Of a stretch of 64,000 bases of DNA, positions 44,115 to 53,232 are shown one piece after another. The notes beneath the pieces were generated by a model. The model made no database searches. It was given only the letters and a program-made list of their open reading frames with translations, and was not told where the DNA came from. Origin of the DNA: Polyangiaceae bacterium. GTDB lineage: Bacteria > Myxococcota_A > Polyangia > Polyangiales > Polyangiaceae. Both the position numbers and the translations under genes were made by a program. The stretch is taken from assembly GCA_025936115.1 (NCBI GenBank), contig JAICTZ010000031.1, forward strand, positions 1 through 64,000. The letters run 5' to 3'. Each line of letters begins with the position of its first letter. Position 1 is the stretch's first letter.

Positions 44115-44151
44115 TCACTTTCGGTGCTCGGTCGGACCTAGACTCCGGCGC

Positions 44152-44823
44152 ATGAAGGTCATCTTGTTCGGTGCGACGGGCATGGTCGGACAGGGCGTGC
44201 TCCGTGAATGCTTGCTCGACCCGGACGTCGAGCGGGTGCTCGCTATAGGCCGCCGGCCGAGCGGCAAACGCAACCCGAAGCTCGAAGAGCTCGTGCTGAG
44301 CGATCTGCACGACTTTGCTCCCGCGGCGGCCGAGCTCACGGGCTATGACGCTTGTTTCTTTTGTTTGGGGGTGACCTCCGTCGGCGCAACCGAAGCCGAA
44401 TATCGTCGTGTGACGCGCGACATCCCGGCCGCGGCGGGGCGCGTGCTCGCCGAGCGAAACCCGGGGATGACGTTCGTGCTCGTGACGGGCCGGGGGACGG
44501 ACGCGACCGGCACGAGCAAGACGATGTGGGCGCGCGTGAAGGGTGAAGCGGAAAACGCCGTCTTCGCGCTGCCGTTCAAGGGCAAGTACGCGTTTCGTCC
44601 CGGCGTGATCCAGCCGCTCCACGGCGTCACGTCGCGCACGCCGGCGTATCGCGTGCTCTACACGCTCTTCGGTTGGCTGGTAGTGCCGATGCTGCGCTGG
44701 CTCGCACCCGACTCGATGACGACGACCGAGCGCGTCGGTCGCGCGATGCTGAACGTCGCTCGGCGCGGCTACTCGAAGCCCGTACTCGAGAGTGCCGATA
44801 TCAACGCCGCGGCAGCGAGCTGA
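44152..44823 (+). CDS. NAD(P)-binding epimerase/dehydratase-like protein
   Basis: The 223-residue protein begins with a Rossmann motif (KVILFGATGMVGQGVLRECL) and continues FFCLGVTSVGATEAEYRRVT, FVLVTGRGTDATGTSKTMW and YAFRPGVIQPLHGV. It is an atypical short-chain dehydrogenase of the NAD-dependent epimerase/HTATIP2-like group. A classical YxxxK is not obvious (WARVKGEAE takes its place), so the catalytic activity is uncertain. One hydrophobic stretch near 170 (VLYTLFGWLVVPMLRWL) may touch the membrane. The gene is flanked by unrelated envelope genes and reads alone. Confidence 0.75.
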   Translation: MKVILFGATGMVGQGVLRECLLDPDVERVLAIGRRPSGKRNPKLEELVLSDLHDFAPAAAELTGYDACFFCLGVTSVGATEAEYRRVTRDIPAAAGRVLAERNPGMTFVLVTGRGTDATGTSKTMWARVKGEAENAVFALPFKGKYAFRPGVIQPLHGVTSRTPAYRVLYTLFGWLVVPMLRWLAPDSMTTTERVGRAMLNVARRGYSKPVLESADINAAAAS

Positions 44824-44888
44824 GCGGACCTCGACGACCGGGCCGGCGGCTTGCCGGAAAAACGGTTGAGTGATAGCGTCCGCGCTTG

Positions 44889-46883
44889 GTGGAGTCGGGG
44901 AACGCTACGATTGAAGACGCAATTCTGCCGGCCGCGCGACGCGCCGAAGCGGAGCTCTCGGCGCTCGTCCGCGGAGCCGGCGCCTGGGCACTCATCGTCG
45001 GCTCGCTCGCCTACGCGGTGGGTCTGTTTGCCGTTCCGAAACTCGCTGACCTCGTGGGACGAAACCGCATTGCGTCGGACGAGCGCACGCACCTGCTGCT
45101 CGCGGTGCTCGTCGGCGCTGTCGGCTCTGCCGTGGTGTGCGCCGCGGCCTGCGCGCGAAACCGAGCGGCCACGACCGCGCTCGTCTCGACCGGGCGCGTC
45201 GCGCTGCCGCTCGCGCTCTCGGGACCCGCCGTGGCCCTGCTCGCGAGCGACAAGCTCGAGCTCTTGCCCCGCGTGAGCGCGATGGCCGTCCTCGTACTCT
45301 GCTTCAATCGAGCGCTGTTGATTTCACTTCGTGAAATGGCAGGGCCGAGCGGCGCTTTCCCGACGCTCAAGTCTGCGCTCGACGTGTCCCTGGAGCGGCT
45401 CGACGAGCTTCGGCTCGGCCGCGCGTACGCGCTCGATCTCGTGGTCGTGCTCTTGGCAGCCGGTTATGCCGCGTACGCGGGGTACTTCACCGTGCTCAGG
45501 CATCACCACTTCGCCACGATGAGCAACGATCTCGGCCAGTACGACAACGCGTTTTACAACGCGCTTCACGGCCACCCGTTCCGCTCGACACCGCTCCTGC
45601 CCGAGGGCGACTGGAGCGCGCTCCGCAGCCACGCGGAGTTCGCGATGTACGCGCTCTTGCCGTTTTACGCGCTGTATCCGCACGCCGAGACGCTGCTCGT
45701 CCTGCAGTCGGTGCTGCTCGCCAGCGCCGCCTTCCCGATCCATCGCCTCGCGAGCCGGCACACGTCGCGGCCCGTCGGGCTGGCGCTCGCGCTCGCGTAT
45801 CTCTTCTACGCGCCGCTTCACGGCGCCAATTTCTACGACATCCATTTCCAGCCCATCGGCGCGGTCTTCTCGCTCTGGGCGCTCGATCGGCTCGACGCGA
45901 AGAAGCGTATTCCGTTCGCGATCGCCTTCACGCTCGCGCTCGCCTCCCGGGAGGACGTGCCGCTCATTTTCGTCGCCACGGGAGCGTTCCTCGTGCTGAG
46001 CGGGCGTGCGCCGCGCGCCGGCGTCGTCGTTGCCGCCGTGGCCGGCTGCTATTTTTGTGTGATGAAGTTCGTCGTGATGCCGCACTTCGGCACCTGGTGG
46101 TACCAGCACATTTACAAGGGGCTGTTTCCCGCCCACGACGAAACGTACGGGGGGGTCGTGAAGACGCTCGTGTCCAATCCCGTCTTTTCGTTCGGCACGC
46201 TCGTGACCGACAAGAAGATCGCGTACGCGCTTTTAATCCTCACGCCACTCGCGTTCTTGCCGCTGCGCGGGAGCTGGCTGTGGCTGAGCCTGTTGCCCGG
46301 CTCGGTCGTCACGCTACTCACGACCGAGTACGACGCCACCCTCGACATTTCATTTCAATACAGCGCTTACCTCATCGCCTTGATTTTCCCCGCGTCGGCA
46401 CTCGCGCTCGAGGGGCTCGGCCACGCGAGTCGCGATCGGCGGCGCGCGGCGGTGGGCGCGCTCCTCGCGGGCACCCTGCTCACGACCACCGCTTGGGGCG
46501 CGATCCCGCCGCGCCGCCACTTTCATGCCGAATACGCCGAGGTCGATTTTGCGCCGCCGCACGAGCGCGACAGGAAGAAAGCCGCCGCGCTCGGCGAGCT
46601 CACCGCGCTGATTCCGCCCAAAGCCTCGCTTGCGGTGAGCGAGCACGAGCTGCCGCACGTGTCCGGTCGTACGAGGTGCTTCGACCTCAAAGACGACTTC
46701 TTCGACGCCGACTACGTGCTCTACGAACAGGACAGCGGTTCGGAGGGCACGGTGCAGGCCAAAAAGGCGCTCGAGACCGGCCACTACGACCAAATCGCCG
46801 AGCGTGGCTCTCTCACCCTGCTGCGGAACAAAAACTACCACGTGCCGAGCAACTGGAAGCCGTCCCCGGCCGATACTCCGTAA
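44889..46883 (+). CDS. DUF2079 multipass membrane protein
   Basis: The 664-residue protein has about 12 membrane helices. It also carries a DUF2079 core (FATMSNDLGQYDNAFYNALH, then LLPEGDWSALRSHAEFAMYA and LAYLFYAPLHGANFYDIHFQ). DUF2079 proteins are thought to be related to GT-C glycosyltransferases (luminal Asp/His loops); the ASREDVPLIF motif fits. A soluble periplasmic tail ends the protein. The GTG at 44889 was used; TTG 44886 is one codon earlier. The next gene, a type III switch protein, starts 3 bp after its stop. Confidence 0.8.
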   Translation: MESGNATIEDAILPAARRAEAELSALVRGAGAWALIVGSLAYAVGLFAVPKLADLVGRNRIASDERTHLLLAVLVGAVGSAVVCAAACARNRAATTALVSTGRVALPLALSGPAVALLASDKLELLPRVSAMAVLVLCFNRALLISLREMAGPSGAFPTLKSALDVSLERLDELRLGRAYALDLVVVLLAAGYAAYAGYFTVLRHHHFATMSNDLGQYDNAFYNALHGHPFRSTPLLPEGDWSALRSHAEFAMYALLPFYALYPHAETLLVLQSVLLASAAFPIHRLASRHTSRPVGLALALAYLFYAPLHGANFYDIHFQPIGAVFSLWALDRLDAKKRIPFAIAFTLALASREDVPLIFVATGAFLVLSGRAPRAGVVVAAVAGCYFCVMKFVVMPHFGTWWYQHIYKGLFPAHDETYGGVVKTLVSNPVFSFGTLVTDKKIAYALLILTPLAFLPLRGSWLWLSLLPGSVVTLLTTEYDATLDISFQYSAYLIALIFPASALALEGLGHASRDRRRAAVGALLAGTLLTTTAWGAIPPRRHFHAEYAEVDFAPPHERDRKKAAALGELTALIPPKASLAVSEHELPHVSGRTRCFDLKDDFFDADYVLYEQDSGSEGTVQAKKALETGHYDQIAERGSLTLLRNKNYHVPSNWKPSPADTP

Positions 46884-46886
46884 GAC

Positions 46887-47951
46887 ATGAAGACCGAGGA
46901 GCCGACACCGAGACGCCTCCGCCGCGCGCGCGAGATGGGCGACAGTCCCGTCTCCCACGCGCTCGCCCAAGCGCTGGCGCTGCTCGTCGCCGTGCTTCTC
47001 GCCCCGGCCGCGCTCGGTGCCTGCGCCGCCCGCGCCGGAGCGCTGCTCCGATCGGCGCTCGCGGGCACGCCGTTCGTCGCGCCGGCCCACACGCTCGCGC
47101 TCGAAGTGCTCTCGCTCGCCGCGCCGCTCCTTTTGGCCGTGTCGGCCACGGCCGTCGCCGTCGGGCTCCTTCAAACCCGCGGCGTTCTGAGCGCCACGCG
47201 CTTGAGCCCAGATTTGTCGCGCCTCGATCCCGTCGCCGGCTTGCGCAACATCTTTCGCGCGGACCGCTTCGTGGCGCTCCTGCGCGCCGGCCTCGCCACG
47301 CTGCTCGCCGCGGCGGTCGCTTACCGGCTGCTCGTGGCTCACGCGGCGGACGTGACCGAAACCGCGGGCGACGTACGAAACGTCGCACCACTCGCGCTCG
47401 TGCTCGGCCGCTCACTCGGCCTTTGGGTGGCGCTATTCGGCGTGGGGCTCGGTCTCGTCGACTTGCTCGTCGTCGTGCGGCTCTGGCGCCGGCGCCACCG
47501 CATGACGCGCGACGAAGTACGGCGGGAGTATCGCGAAGCCGAGGGCGATCCGGAGGTACGCGCCCGGCGCCGCCGCGCCCATCAGGAGGCGCTCGCCGGC
47601 TCGATCGTGAACGCCGTGAAGCAGGCGACGGTCGTCGTCATCAATCCGACGCACCTCGCGAGCGCGCTCCGTTACGTCGAGGAGGAAGACGCCGCGCCGA
47701 AGCTCGTGGCGCAAGGTGAAGGCGACCTCGCTCGTTACATCGTCGAGGCGGCGCGCGCGTACGGCATTCCCTGCATTCGCGACGTACCCGTCGCGCGAGC
47801 GCTCCGCGAGCTCGAAATCGGCGACGAAATCCCCGAGGTACTCTACGAGGCGGTGGCCGAGATCCTGCGTGAGGTCACGCGCTCGAGCGCCGCCGAAGGC
47901 GAAGCTCGAGCGAACGCGACGGACGGCGCCGACCCCGAACCGCCCCGCTGA
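46887..47951 (+). CDS. type III secretion switch protein, SctU/FlhB family
   Basis: The 354-residue protein starts EEPTPRRLRRAREMGDSPVS, the conserved EEPT-x-RR N-terminus of SctU/FlhB. Four membrane helices follow over about 30-200. A cytosolic linker (RHRMTRDEVRREYREAEGDP, then EVRARRRRAHQE) leads to the autocleavage site Asn253-Pro-Thr-His256 in VVINPTHLASAL. The C-terminal domain (YIVEAARAYGIPCIRDVPVA) is complete. It controls substrate choice of flagellar or injectisome export. No other sct/flh gene is in the window. It is tightly linked (3 bp) behind the DUF2079 gene. Confidence 0.9.
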   Translation: MKTEEPTPRRLRRAREMGDSPVSHALAQALALLVAVLLAPAALGACAARAGALLRSALAGTPFVAPAHTLALEVLSLAAPLLLAVSATAVAVGLLQTRGVLSATRLSPDLSRLDPVAGLRNIFRADRFVALLRAGLATLLAAAVAYRLLVAHAADVTETAGDVRNVAPLALVLGRSLGLWVALFGVGLGLVDLLVVVRLWRRRHRMTRDEVRREYREAEGDPEVRARRRRAHQEALAGSIVNAVKQATVVVINPTHLASALRYVEEEDAAPKLVAQGEGDLARYIVEAARAYGIPCIRDVPVARALRELEIGDEIPEVLYEAVAEILREVTRSSAAEGEARANATDGADPEPPR

Positions 47952-47957
47952 GCTCGG

Positions 47958-48815
47958 TCAGCGCGGCTTCTTGAAGCGCAAGACGAAACGATCCGACGTC
48001 CCACGCCGCTCGCCCGCCGTGCGCGGCGACGCACTCCAATCACGCGTGTCGGCTGGGTTCTTCAAAAAATCCGCCTCGGCGTCGAGCACGAAGCCGGCGC
48101 GCTCGATCTCCTCCTTCACGACCTTCTCTTCGATCCGGTGCAAGCTCTGCACCTCGCTCGTGCCCGTGCCGTCTCGGCCGCTGTGATCGACGATGCCGTA
48201 AACTCCGCCCGGCTTGAGCGCGGCGAACACGGCTTTATTCATGCGCGCGCGGTCGGCGCCGAGCCAAACCGTGTCGTGGTAGATGAGGATGCAGAGCACG
48301 GCGTCGAGATTCTTCGCGTCCGGCGGCAACGGATCGTCGAGCTCGCGATCCACGCGCACGACGTTGGCCATGACCGGCTTTTTGAGCCGTTCGCTCCACG
48401 GTTTTTCCGCGAAGCGTTCGAGGAACAGCTTGATATTCTGTCCGTAGACTTTACCGGTCGGGCCGACCACGCGCGCCAAGAGCTCGCTCGTGTAGCCCAT
48501 GCCGGAGCCGAGCTCCGCAACGCGCATGCCGGGCGCGATGCCGAAGAACGAAAGCATCAAATCCGGCTTTCTACCGGCGTCGAGCGCGCGATCCTCCGCG
48601 CTGCGGTCGGGCGCCGAGACCGCGCTCGCCACGGCCGCTGACACCGTGACCGGCGCCGGGGCAGCTGCCTGCGACGGAACCGGAGTGGGTACTGTGGGTA
48701 CTGAAGAAGAAGCAGCGGAAGCAGAAGACGGAGCCGCCGGCGTTTGCGGCGGAGGCGCCGCGGTCCCGCAAGCGAGCACCAAGAGCGCTCCCAGAGCGCC
48801 CGTGAAATTTTTCAT
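47958..48815 (-). CDS. lipoprotein with SAM-dependent methyltransferase-like domain
   Basis: The 285-residue protein starts with a lipoprotein signal (FTGALGALLVLACGT, Cys near 16), a Pro/Ser/Ala linker to about 80, then a class I methyltransferase fold. The SAM loop is VAELGSGMGYTSELLARVVG and later strands include NLDAVLCILIYHD and LKPGGVYGIVDHSGRDGT. Methyltransferase domains on exported lipoproteins are unusual because SAM is cytosolic; Sorangium-type genomes have several. The ATG at 48815 begins the signal. The convergent switch-protein gene ends 6 bp away. Confidence 0.8.
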   Translation of the reverse strand: MKNFTGALGALLVLACGTAAPPPQTPAAPSSASAASSSVPTVPTPVPSQAAAPAPVTVSAAVASAVSAPDRSAEDRALDAGRKPDLMLSFFGIAPGMRVAELGSGMGYTSELLARVVGPTGKVYGQNIKLFLERFAEKPWSERLKKPVMANVVRVDRELDDPLPPDAKNLDAVLCILIYHDTVWLGADRARMNKAVFAALKPGGVYGIVDHSGRDGTGTSEVQSLHRIEEKVVKEEIERAGFVLDAEADFLKNPADTRDWSASPRTAGERRGTSDRFVLRFKKPR

Positions 48816-48894
48816 GACCCGGTGGTTCAGCATGTCGCGGCGCATACCACGCCTGCTTCTCGACAGGCGGCAGCGCGCGTCGAATACTCGCAAC

Positions 48895-50181
48895 ATGGTA
48901 AGTCCCGCGCTGAGGGTCCGGCCGAGCTTTTTGTTCACGGCACTCGTCGTGGCGGGATGCAGCTCGAACACGGCCGATGACGTGCCTGGGGGCAGCGCAG
49001 GGACGAGCACTGCCGGCTTCGGCGCGGCTGCCGGGACGCCTGCTGCTACCGGCGGCAGCGGCAATGCGAGTGGCGCATCCGGGACAGGCGGCACGCTTCC
49101 GACGGGTACGGGCGGCACCGTGGCCACTGGCGGCGCAGCGAGCGGTGCGCCCGGGAGCGCAGGAGCCGCCGCTGGTCGTACGAACGGCACGAGCGGGACC
49201 GCTGGCGGCTCGAGCGGCGCAGCCGGCAGACGATCGGGTTTCGGCGGCCGCAGTGCGGCCGGGGGCGCAACGGCTGTGGGCGGTGCAGGCGGATCCGCTG
49301 TGGCCGGCGCACCGAGCAGCGCGGGAATGCCTGGCGTGGGTGGCATGACGCCCGCGTGCCCGCCGGCGCCCGACGGGACACCGGACGCCGCCATCACGGC
49401 GATCAACACCGAAAACACACTGCGCCTCGCCATGGGTCTCGACTGCGCAGCCATCGCGCCCGCGCTCTGCCAATCCGCACAGAGTCATTGCGACTACTAC
49501 ACGCAGAACAAAGGCAGCTCGTGCGAGGCCTCGAGTCCGCACGACGAAATCGAGGGCTGTCCCGGCTTCACGGGAGTCGGCCTCGGCGATCGCTTCAAGG
49601 CAGCAGGCTACATGCTGCGACAGAGCGGCTCGGAGTGCATGGCCTTCCTCGACGATCCCGCGGCCGCGACCATGACCTTCGTGAACTCGGTGTATCACCG
49701 CACACCCGTGCTCGATCCGTGGATGCGTGATTTCGGCTACGGCAACAGCACAGGCTGCGACACCATCGACTTCGGAACGGGCGCCATGTCGGCGTCGACG
49801 CTCACGGCCTTCTATCCGTATGCGAACGAAACGGGCCTGCCCACGTCGTTCGACGGCAGCCGGGAGGGACCCACTCCGCCCATGCCGCCGAGCGGCTGGC
49901 CGAGCGGGTACCCCGTGACGCTCTACGCACAAAAATTCACGGTCGATTCGCATACCATCGCGGTCGACGGCGACGAAACCCCGCTCGCCCACGAGTGGCT
50001 CGACTCCACGAACGACTCCGATCTGTCGTCGTACGTGAAGGTGCTCTACGCGGACGCGCCGCTCACCGCGATGACGACGTACCACGTCGTCGTCAGCGGC
50101 ACCCTGAACGGCACGGCGAAGACCTTCGACTGGAAGTTCACGACCGGCGCCGCCACGGGCGGCGGGCGCCCGCGCCAGTAA
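48895..50181 (+). CDS. CAP/SCP-domain lipoprotein
   Basis: The 428-residue product has a lipobox signal (FTALVVAGC) and a Gly/Ser/Thr/Ala-rich linker of about 130 residues. A CAP (SCP/PR-1) domain follows: ITAINTENTLRLAMGLDCAA, LCQSAQSHCDYYTQNKGSS, HDEIEGC, FVNSVYHRTPVLDPWMRDFG. A further beta-rich region ends in a bacterial Ig-like segment (TYHVVVSGTLNGTAKTFDWK). CAP proteins are extracellular with varied roles. Cysteines are probably disulphide-paired outside the cell. It converges on lpd with 2 bp between stops. Confidence 0.85.
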   Translation: MVSPALRVRPSFLFTALVVAGCSSNTADDVPGGSAGTSTAGFGAAAGTPAATGGSGNASGASGTGGTLPTGTGGTVATGGAASGAPGSAGAAAGRTNGTSGTAGGSSGAAGRRSGFGGRSAAGGATAVGGAGGSAVAGAPSSAGMPGVGGMTPACPPAPDGTPDAAITAINTENTLRLAMGLDCAAIAPALCQSAQSHCDYYTQNKGSSCEASSPHDEIEGCPGFTGVGLGDRFKAAGYMLRQSGSECMAFLDDPAAATMTFVNSVYHRTPVLDPWMRDFGYGNSTGCDTIDFGTGAMSASTLTAFYPYANETGLPTSFDGSREGPTPPMPPSGWPSGYPVTLYAQKFTVDSHTIAVDGDETPLAHEWLDSTNDSDLSSYVKVLYADAPLTAMTTYHVVVSGTLNGTAKTFDWKFTTGAATGGGRPRQ

Positions 50182-50183
50182 GC

Positions 50184-51590
50184 TCAGCGATTGACGATGT
50201 GGATCGCGTGCCCGATCGAGTGCGCGGCCGCCTCCATCATCGCTTCGCCGAGCGTCGGGTGCGGGTGGATCGTGAGCGCCACGTCTTCGGCGGTCGCCGC
50301 CACCTCGAGCGCGAGGGCTGCCTCGCTGATGAGGTCGCTCGCGTTCGGGCCGCAAATGTGAATGCCGAGCACGCGACCGGTCTTGACCTCGGTCACGAAC
50401 TTCACGAAGCCGTCGGTCTCTTGAATGCTGAGCGCGCGGCCGAGCGCGGAGAACGGGAATTTGCCGACTTTGACGGCAATCCCGCGCTCCTTGGCGACGC
50501 CTTCGGTGATGCCGACGGTCGCGATCTCGGGATCGGTGAAGATGATGCCGGGCACCGTGACCCAGTCCTTGGCGGCGGGTTTGCCGGCGATCACCTCGGC
50601 GCACACCTCGCCTTCCTTCGTGGCTTTGTGCGCGAGCATGGGCACGCCGCTCACGTCGCCGATGGCGTAAATGCCGGGCACGTTGGTTTCGCAGCGCTCG
50701 TTCGTGGGGACGAAGCCGCGCGCGTCGACCGTCACGCCGATCTCCTCGAGGCCAATGCCCTTGCCGCGCGGCTTCATGCCGACCGCGACGAGCACCATGT
50801 CGCACTCGATTTGCTTTTGGCCTTCGCTCGAGCTCACGCTCACGGTGACGCCGTTCGCGGTCTTCTCGCAGCGCTCGGCCTTCGCGCCCCTCAAGATGGT
50901 GCCGCCGCGCGCCGCGATCTTCTTTTCGACGACCTTGACGCACTCGGGATCGACGCCCGGCAAGAGGCTGTCGGTGAGCTCGACCACCGTCAGCTGGGCG
51001 CCGAACGTCTGGTAGACCATACCGAGCTCGAGGCCGATCACGCCGCCGCCGATCACGAGCAGGCGCTTGGGGATTTTGCGCAAGCTCACGGCCTCGCGCG
51101 CGCCGATCACGCGCTCGCCGTCGAACTCGAAGCCGGGCACCTGGATCGTGGCCGAACCCGTCGCGATGACGATCGCCTTCTTCGCCGCCAGGCGCTGGGT
51201 CGTACCGTCCTTGAGCTTCACTTCGAGCGTGCGCTTGTCGACGACGCGGCCGCGCCCTTCGATCAGCGTCGCCTTGTTCGTCTTGAGCAGCGAACGCACG
51301 CCGCCCGTCATCTTCTTGACGATACCACCCTTCCAATCCTGCATTTTGTCGACGTCGACGTTCACGTTCCCGACGGCGATGCCCGCGTCGGCGATGTGCT
51401 TCGACTTCTCGACGAAGTGCGCGTTGGCGATCAGCGCTTTCGAAGGAATGCAGCCCCAATTGACGCACACACCCCCGACCTCCTCTTCCTCGATGCAAGC
51501 GACCGAGAGCCCGAGCTGCCCTGCGCGGATCGCGCACGGGTAGCCTCCCGGACCACCGCCTAGAACCAGGACATCGTAGGTCGTCTCCAT
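50184..51590 (-). CDS. lpdA: dihydrolipoyl dehydrogenase (E3)
   Basis: The 468-residue flavoprotein reoxidises lipoamide of 2-oxoacid dehydrogenase or glycine cleavage complexes with NAD+. The FAD motif is VLVLGGGPGGYPCAIRAGQL, the redox disulphide Cys42/Cys47 is in GGVCVNWGCIPSK, the NAD motif is LLVIGGGVIGLELG, the second FAD site is YAIGDVSG, and the active-site His is in HPHPTLGE. ATG 51590 fits the usual start (an upstream frame adds ten residues). It lies 124 bp downstream of the E1-alpha gene on the same strand. No E1-beta or E2 gene is in the window. Confidence 0.96.
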   Translation of the reverse strand: METTYDVLVLGGGPGGYPCAIRAGQLGLSVACIEEEEVGGVCVNWGCIPSKALIANAHFVEKSKHIADAGIAVGNVNVDVDKMQDWKGGIVKKMTGGVRSLLKTNKATLIEGRGRVVDKRTLEVKLKDGTTQRLAAKKAIVIATGSATIQVPGFEFDGERVIGAREAVSLRKIPKRLLVIGGGVIGLELGMVYQTFGAQLTVVELTDSLLPGVDPECVKVVEKKIAARGGTILRGAKAERCEKTANGVTVSVSSSEGQKQIECDMVLVAVGMKPRGKGIGLEEIGVTVDARGFVPTNERCETNVPGIYAIGDVSGVPMLAHKATKEGEVCAEVIAGKPAAKDWVTVPGIIFTDPEIATVGITEGVAKERGIAVKVGKFPFSALGRALSIQETDGFVKFVTEVKTGRVLGIHICGPNASDLISEAALALEVAATAEDVALTIHPHPTLGEAMMEAAAHSIGHAIHIVNR

Positions 51591-51714
51591 GGCGCGCCCA
51601 AGTACCCCACCCCTCGGCATCTCACAAGGCCGCGCGCGACGGACAACACAGTGTGCCGCTTTTTTTCACTCCGGAACGGCCCCCTTTCGCCCGCGCCCAG
51701 GCGGCTCGGCCGAG

Positions 51715-52776
51715 CTACGGGACGGGGCGCGCCTGCTCGGCAAGATGCCAGGGCATCCGCGCATAAACGTCCTCGAAAAGCGTCTCTCGGGCCGGAGCTG
51801 GGTCGGCCTCGGCGACGGTGAGCGCCGCGTCGATCTCGACGTCGATCGCGGCGCTGAGACGGCTCTCGTCGCCGGGCGCGAGCAAGCGAGCCTCGTGGAG
51901 GTGACGCCCGAAGAGCGCCACCGGGTCGCGCGCGGCCCACGCTGCTTCCTCGGCGGCGCTGCGGTACCGCGTGGGATCGTCGCTCGACGAGTGCGGGCCG
52001 CGCCGGTACGTCACGCACTCGAGGAACGTCGGGCCGAGGCCCGAGCGCGCGCTCTCGCTCGCTTGGCGCACGGCGAGCTCGACGGCGAGCACGTCGTTGC
52101 CGTCGACGCGCTGGCCGTGCAAGCCGTAGGCGCGCGCCTTCACGGCGAAGGACTCGGAGTTCGTCTGCCGGCGCACCGAGGTGCTGAGCGCGTACTGATT
52201 GTTCACGCACACGAAGACGACGCGGGCGCGCAGCACGCCCGCGAGGTTCAGCGCCGCGTGAAAATCCGGCGTGCTCGTGGCGCCCTCACCCAAAAAGGCG
52301 AGCGCAATCGCGGAGTCGCCGGCCCGCGCCGCCGCGAACGCCATGCCGACGGCGTGCGGGAGCTGAGAGCCGATCGAGCTCGACCACGAGACCTGGTGCA
52401 CGCGGCGGCTCGCTTGATGGCTCGGCATCTGCCGGCCCTTCAGCACGTCGCGCGCGCTGCCGAACATTTGGGCGAAGTAGAGCGCGAGCGGAAATCCGCG
52501 CACGAGCATGACCGCGCCTTCGCGCAGGGCCGGAAAGACCCAGTCATCGGGCGCGAGGGCGAACGCCGTCGCGACGGGCACCGCCTCTTGCCCGAAGCAC
52601 GAGCCGAAAAATCCGATGCGGCCCTGCCGCTGGAGGGCGGAGAGCCGCTCGTCTATGCGCCGCGCACGCCAGAGTTGCCGGAACATCTCGCGGCGACGCG
52701 GCGGATCCGGGAGCAGCGCTTCGTCGAGCAAGGCGCGCCCGTCGTCGTCGAGCACACGCAATAGCTCGAGCGTCAC
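51715..52776 (-). CDS. 2-oxoacid dehydrogenase E1 component, alpha subunit
   Basis: The 353-residue protein is a thiamine-diphosphate-dependent E1-alpha of the pyruvate/branched-chain type. It has QGRIGFFGSCFGQEAVPVAT, the Mg/ThDP motif FLGEGATSTPDFHAALNLAG ending with NNQ, and the regulatory-loop segment YRRGPHSSSDDPTRYR. It decarboxylates a 2-oxoacid together with an E1-beta partner. The GTG at 52776 lies 11 bp after the TerB-like stop. E1-beta and E2 are not adjacent, which is unusual, so the substrate (pyruvate or a branched-chain oxoacid) cannot be fixed. Confidence 0.9.
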   Translation of the reverse strand: MTLELLRVLDDDGRALLDEALLPDPPRRREMFRQLWRARRIDERLSALQRQGRIGFFGSCFGQEAVPVATAFALAPDDWVFPALREGAVMLVRGFPLALYFAQMFGSARDVLKGRQMPSHQASRRVHQVSWSSSIGSQLPHAVGMAFAAARAGDSAIALAFLGEGATSTPDFHAALNLAGVLRARVVFVCVNNQYALSTSVRRQTNSESFAVKARAYGLHGQRVDGNDVLAVELAVRQASESARSGLGPTFLECVTYRRGPHSSSDDPTRYRSAAEEAAWAARDPVALFGRHLHEARLLAPGDESRLSAAIDVEIDAALTVAEADPAPARETLFEDVYARMPWHLAEQARPVP

Positions 52777-52787
52777 GCTGCGTCGAC

Positions 52788-53120
52788 CTACTCGAGCAGA
52801 GACGAAATTTCGCCGAGCAGCGCCGCTTCGTCTTCGTGGACGCGCTGATCGGCGTGCAAGAGGTCGCGCACCAGAGCGAGCACCTCGCTCCGGCGTGGTT
52901 TCAAGAGCCCGAGGTTCGGCGGCGACAGCGGCGATTGTCCGGTGAGACACGCATCGAGCGTCTCGATTTCGGTTTGCGACACGCCCGAGCGCACGGCGTA
53001 ATCGTGCAGCGCCTCCGCCTCCTCCGCCGCGACTTCACCGTCCGCCCAGACCGCTTGCAAGAGCAGCTTCAGGACTTCTAAAGCGAACTTCACTTCTTCC
53101 GGAGCTCGCGTGACCGGCAT
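52788..53120 (-). CDS. TerB-like tellurite-resistance-type protein
   Basis: The 110-residue soluble protein resembles the TerB fold: LKLLLQAVWADGEVAAEEAE near 20, ALVRDLLHADQRVHEDEAAL near 90. The two acidic, Asp/Glu-containing loops are those that bind metal in TerB. TerB-like domains occur in many stress and membrane-associated complexes besides tellurite resistance. It starts at ATG 53120. Its stop is 11 bp before the E1-alpha start, so cotranscription is likely though the link is puzzling. No other ter genes are present. Confidence 0.7.
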   Translation of the reverse strand: MPVTRAPEEVKFALEVLKLLLQAVWADGEVAAEEAEALHDYAVRSGVSQTEIETLDACLTGQSPLSPPNLGLLKPRRSEVLALVRDLLHADQRVHEDEAALLGEISSLLE

Positions 53121-53232
53121 GAGCGAACTTTGCGCGAGCCCCCTGCGGCGGTCAATCGTCGGGCTCGAGCAGTCTTGGATGGCGCGATCTCGATCGGCGC
53201 GGGCGACCAAATGCCACACGAAAAGCCCGAGC

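Noticed and set aside
48571..51537. Minus-strand open frame of 988 codons
   Set aside because: It is Arg/Ala/Gly-rich nonsense running through the CAP lipoprotein and lpdA in other frames.
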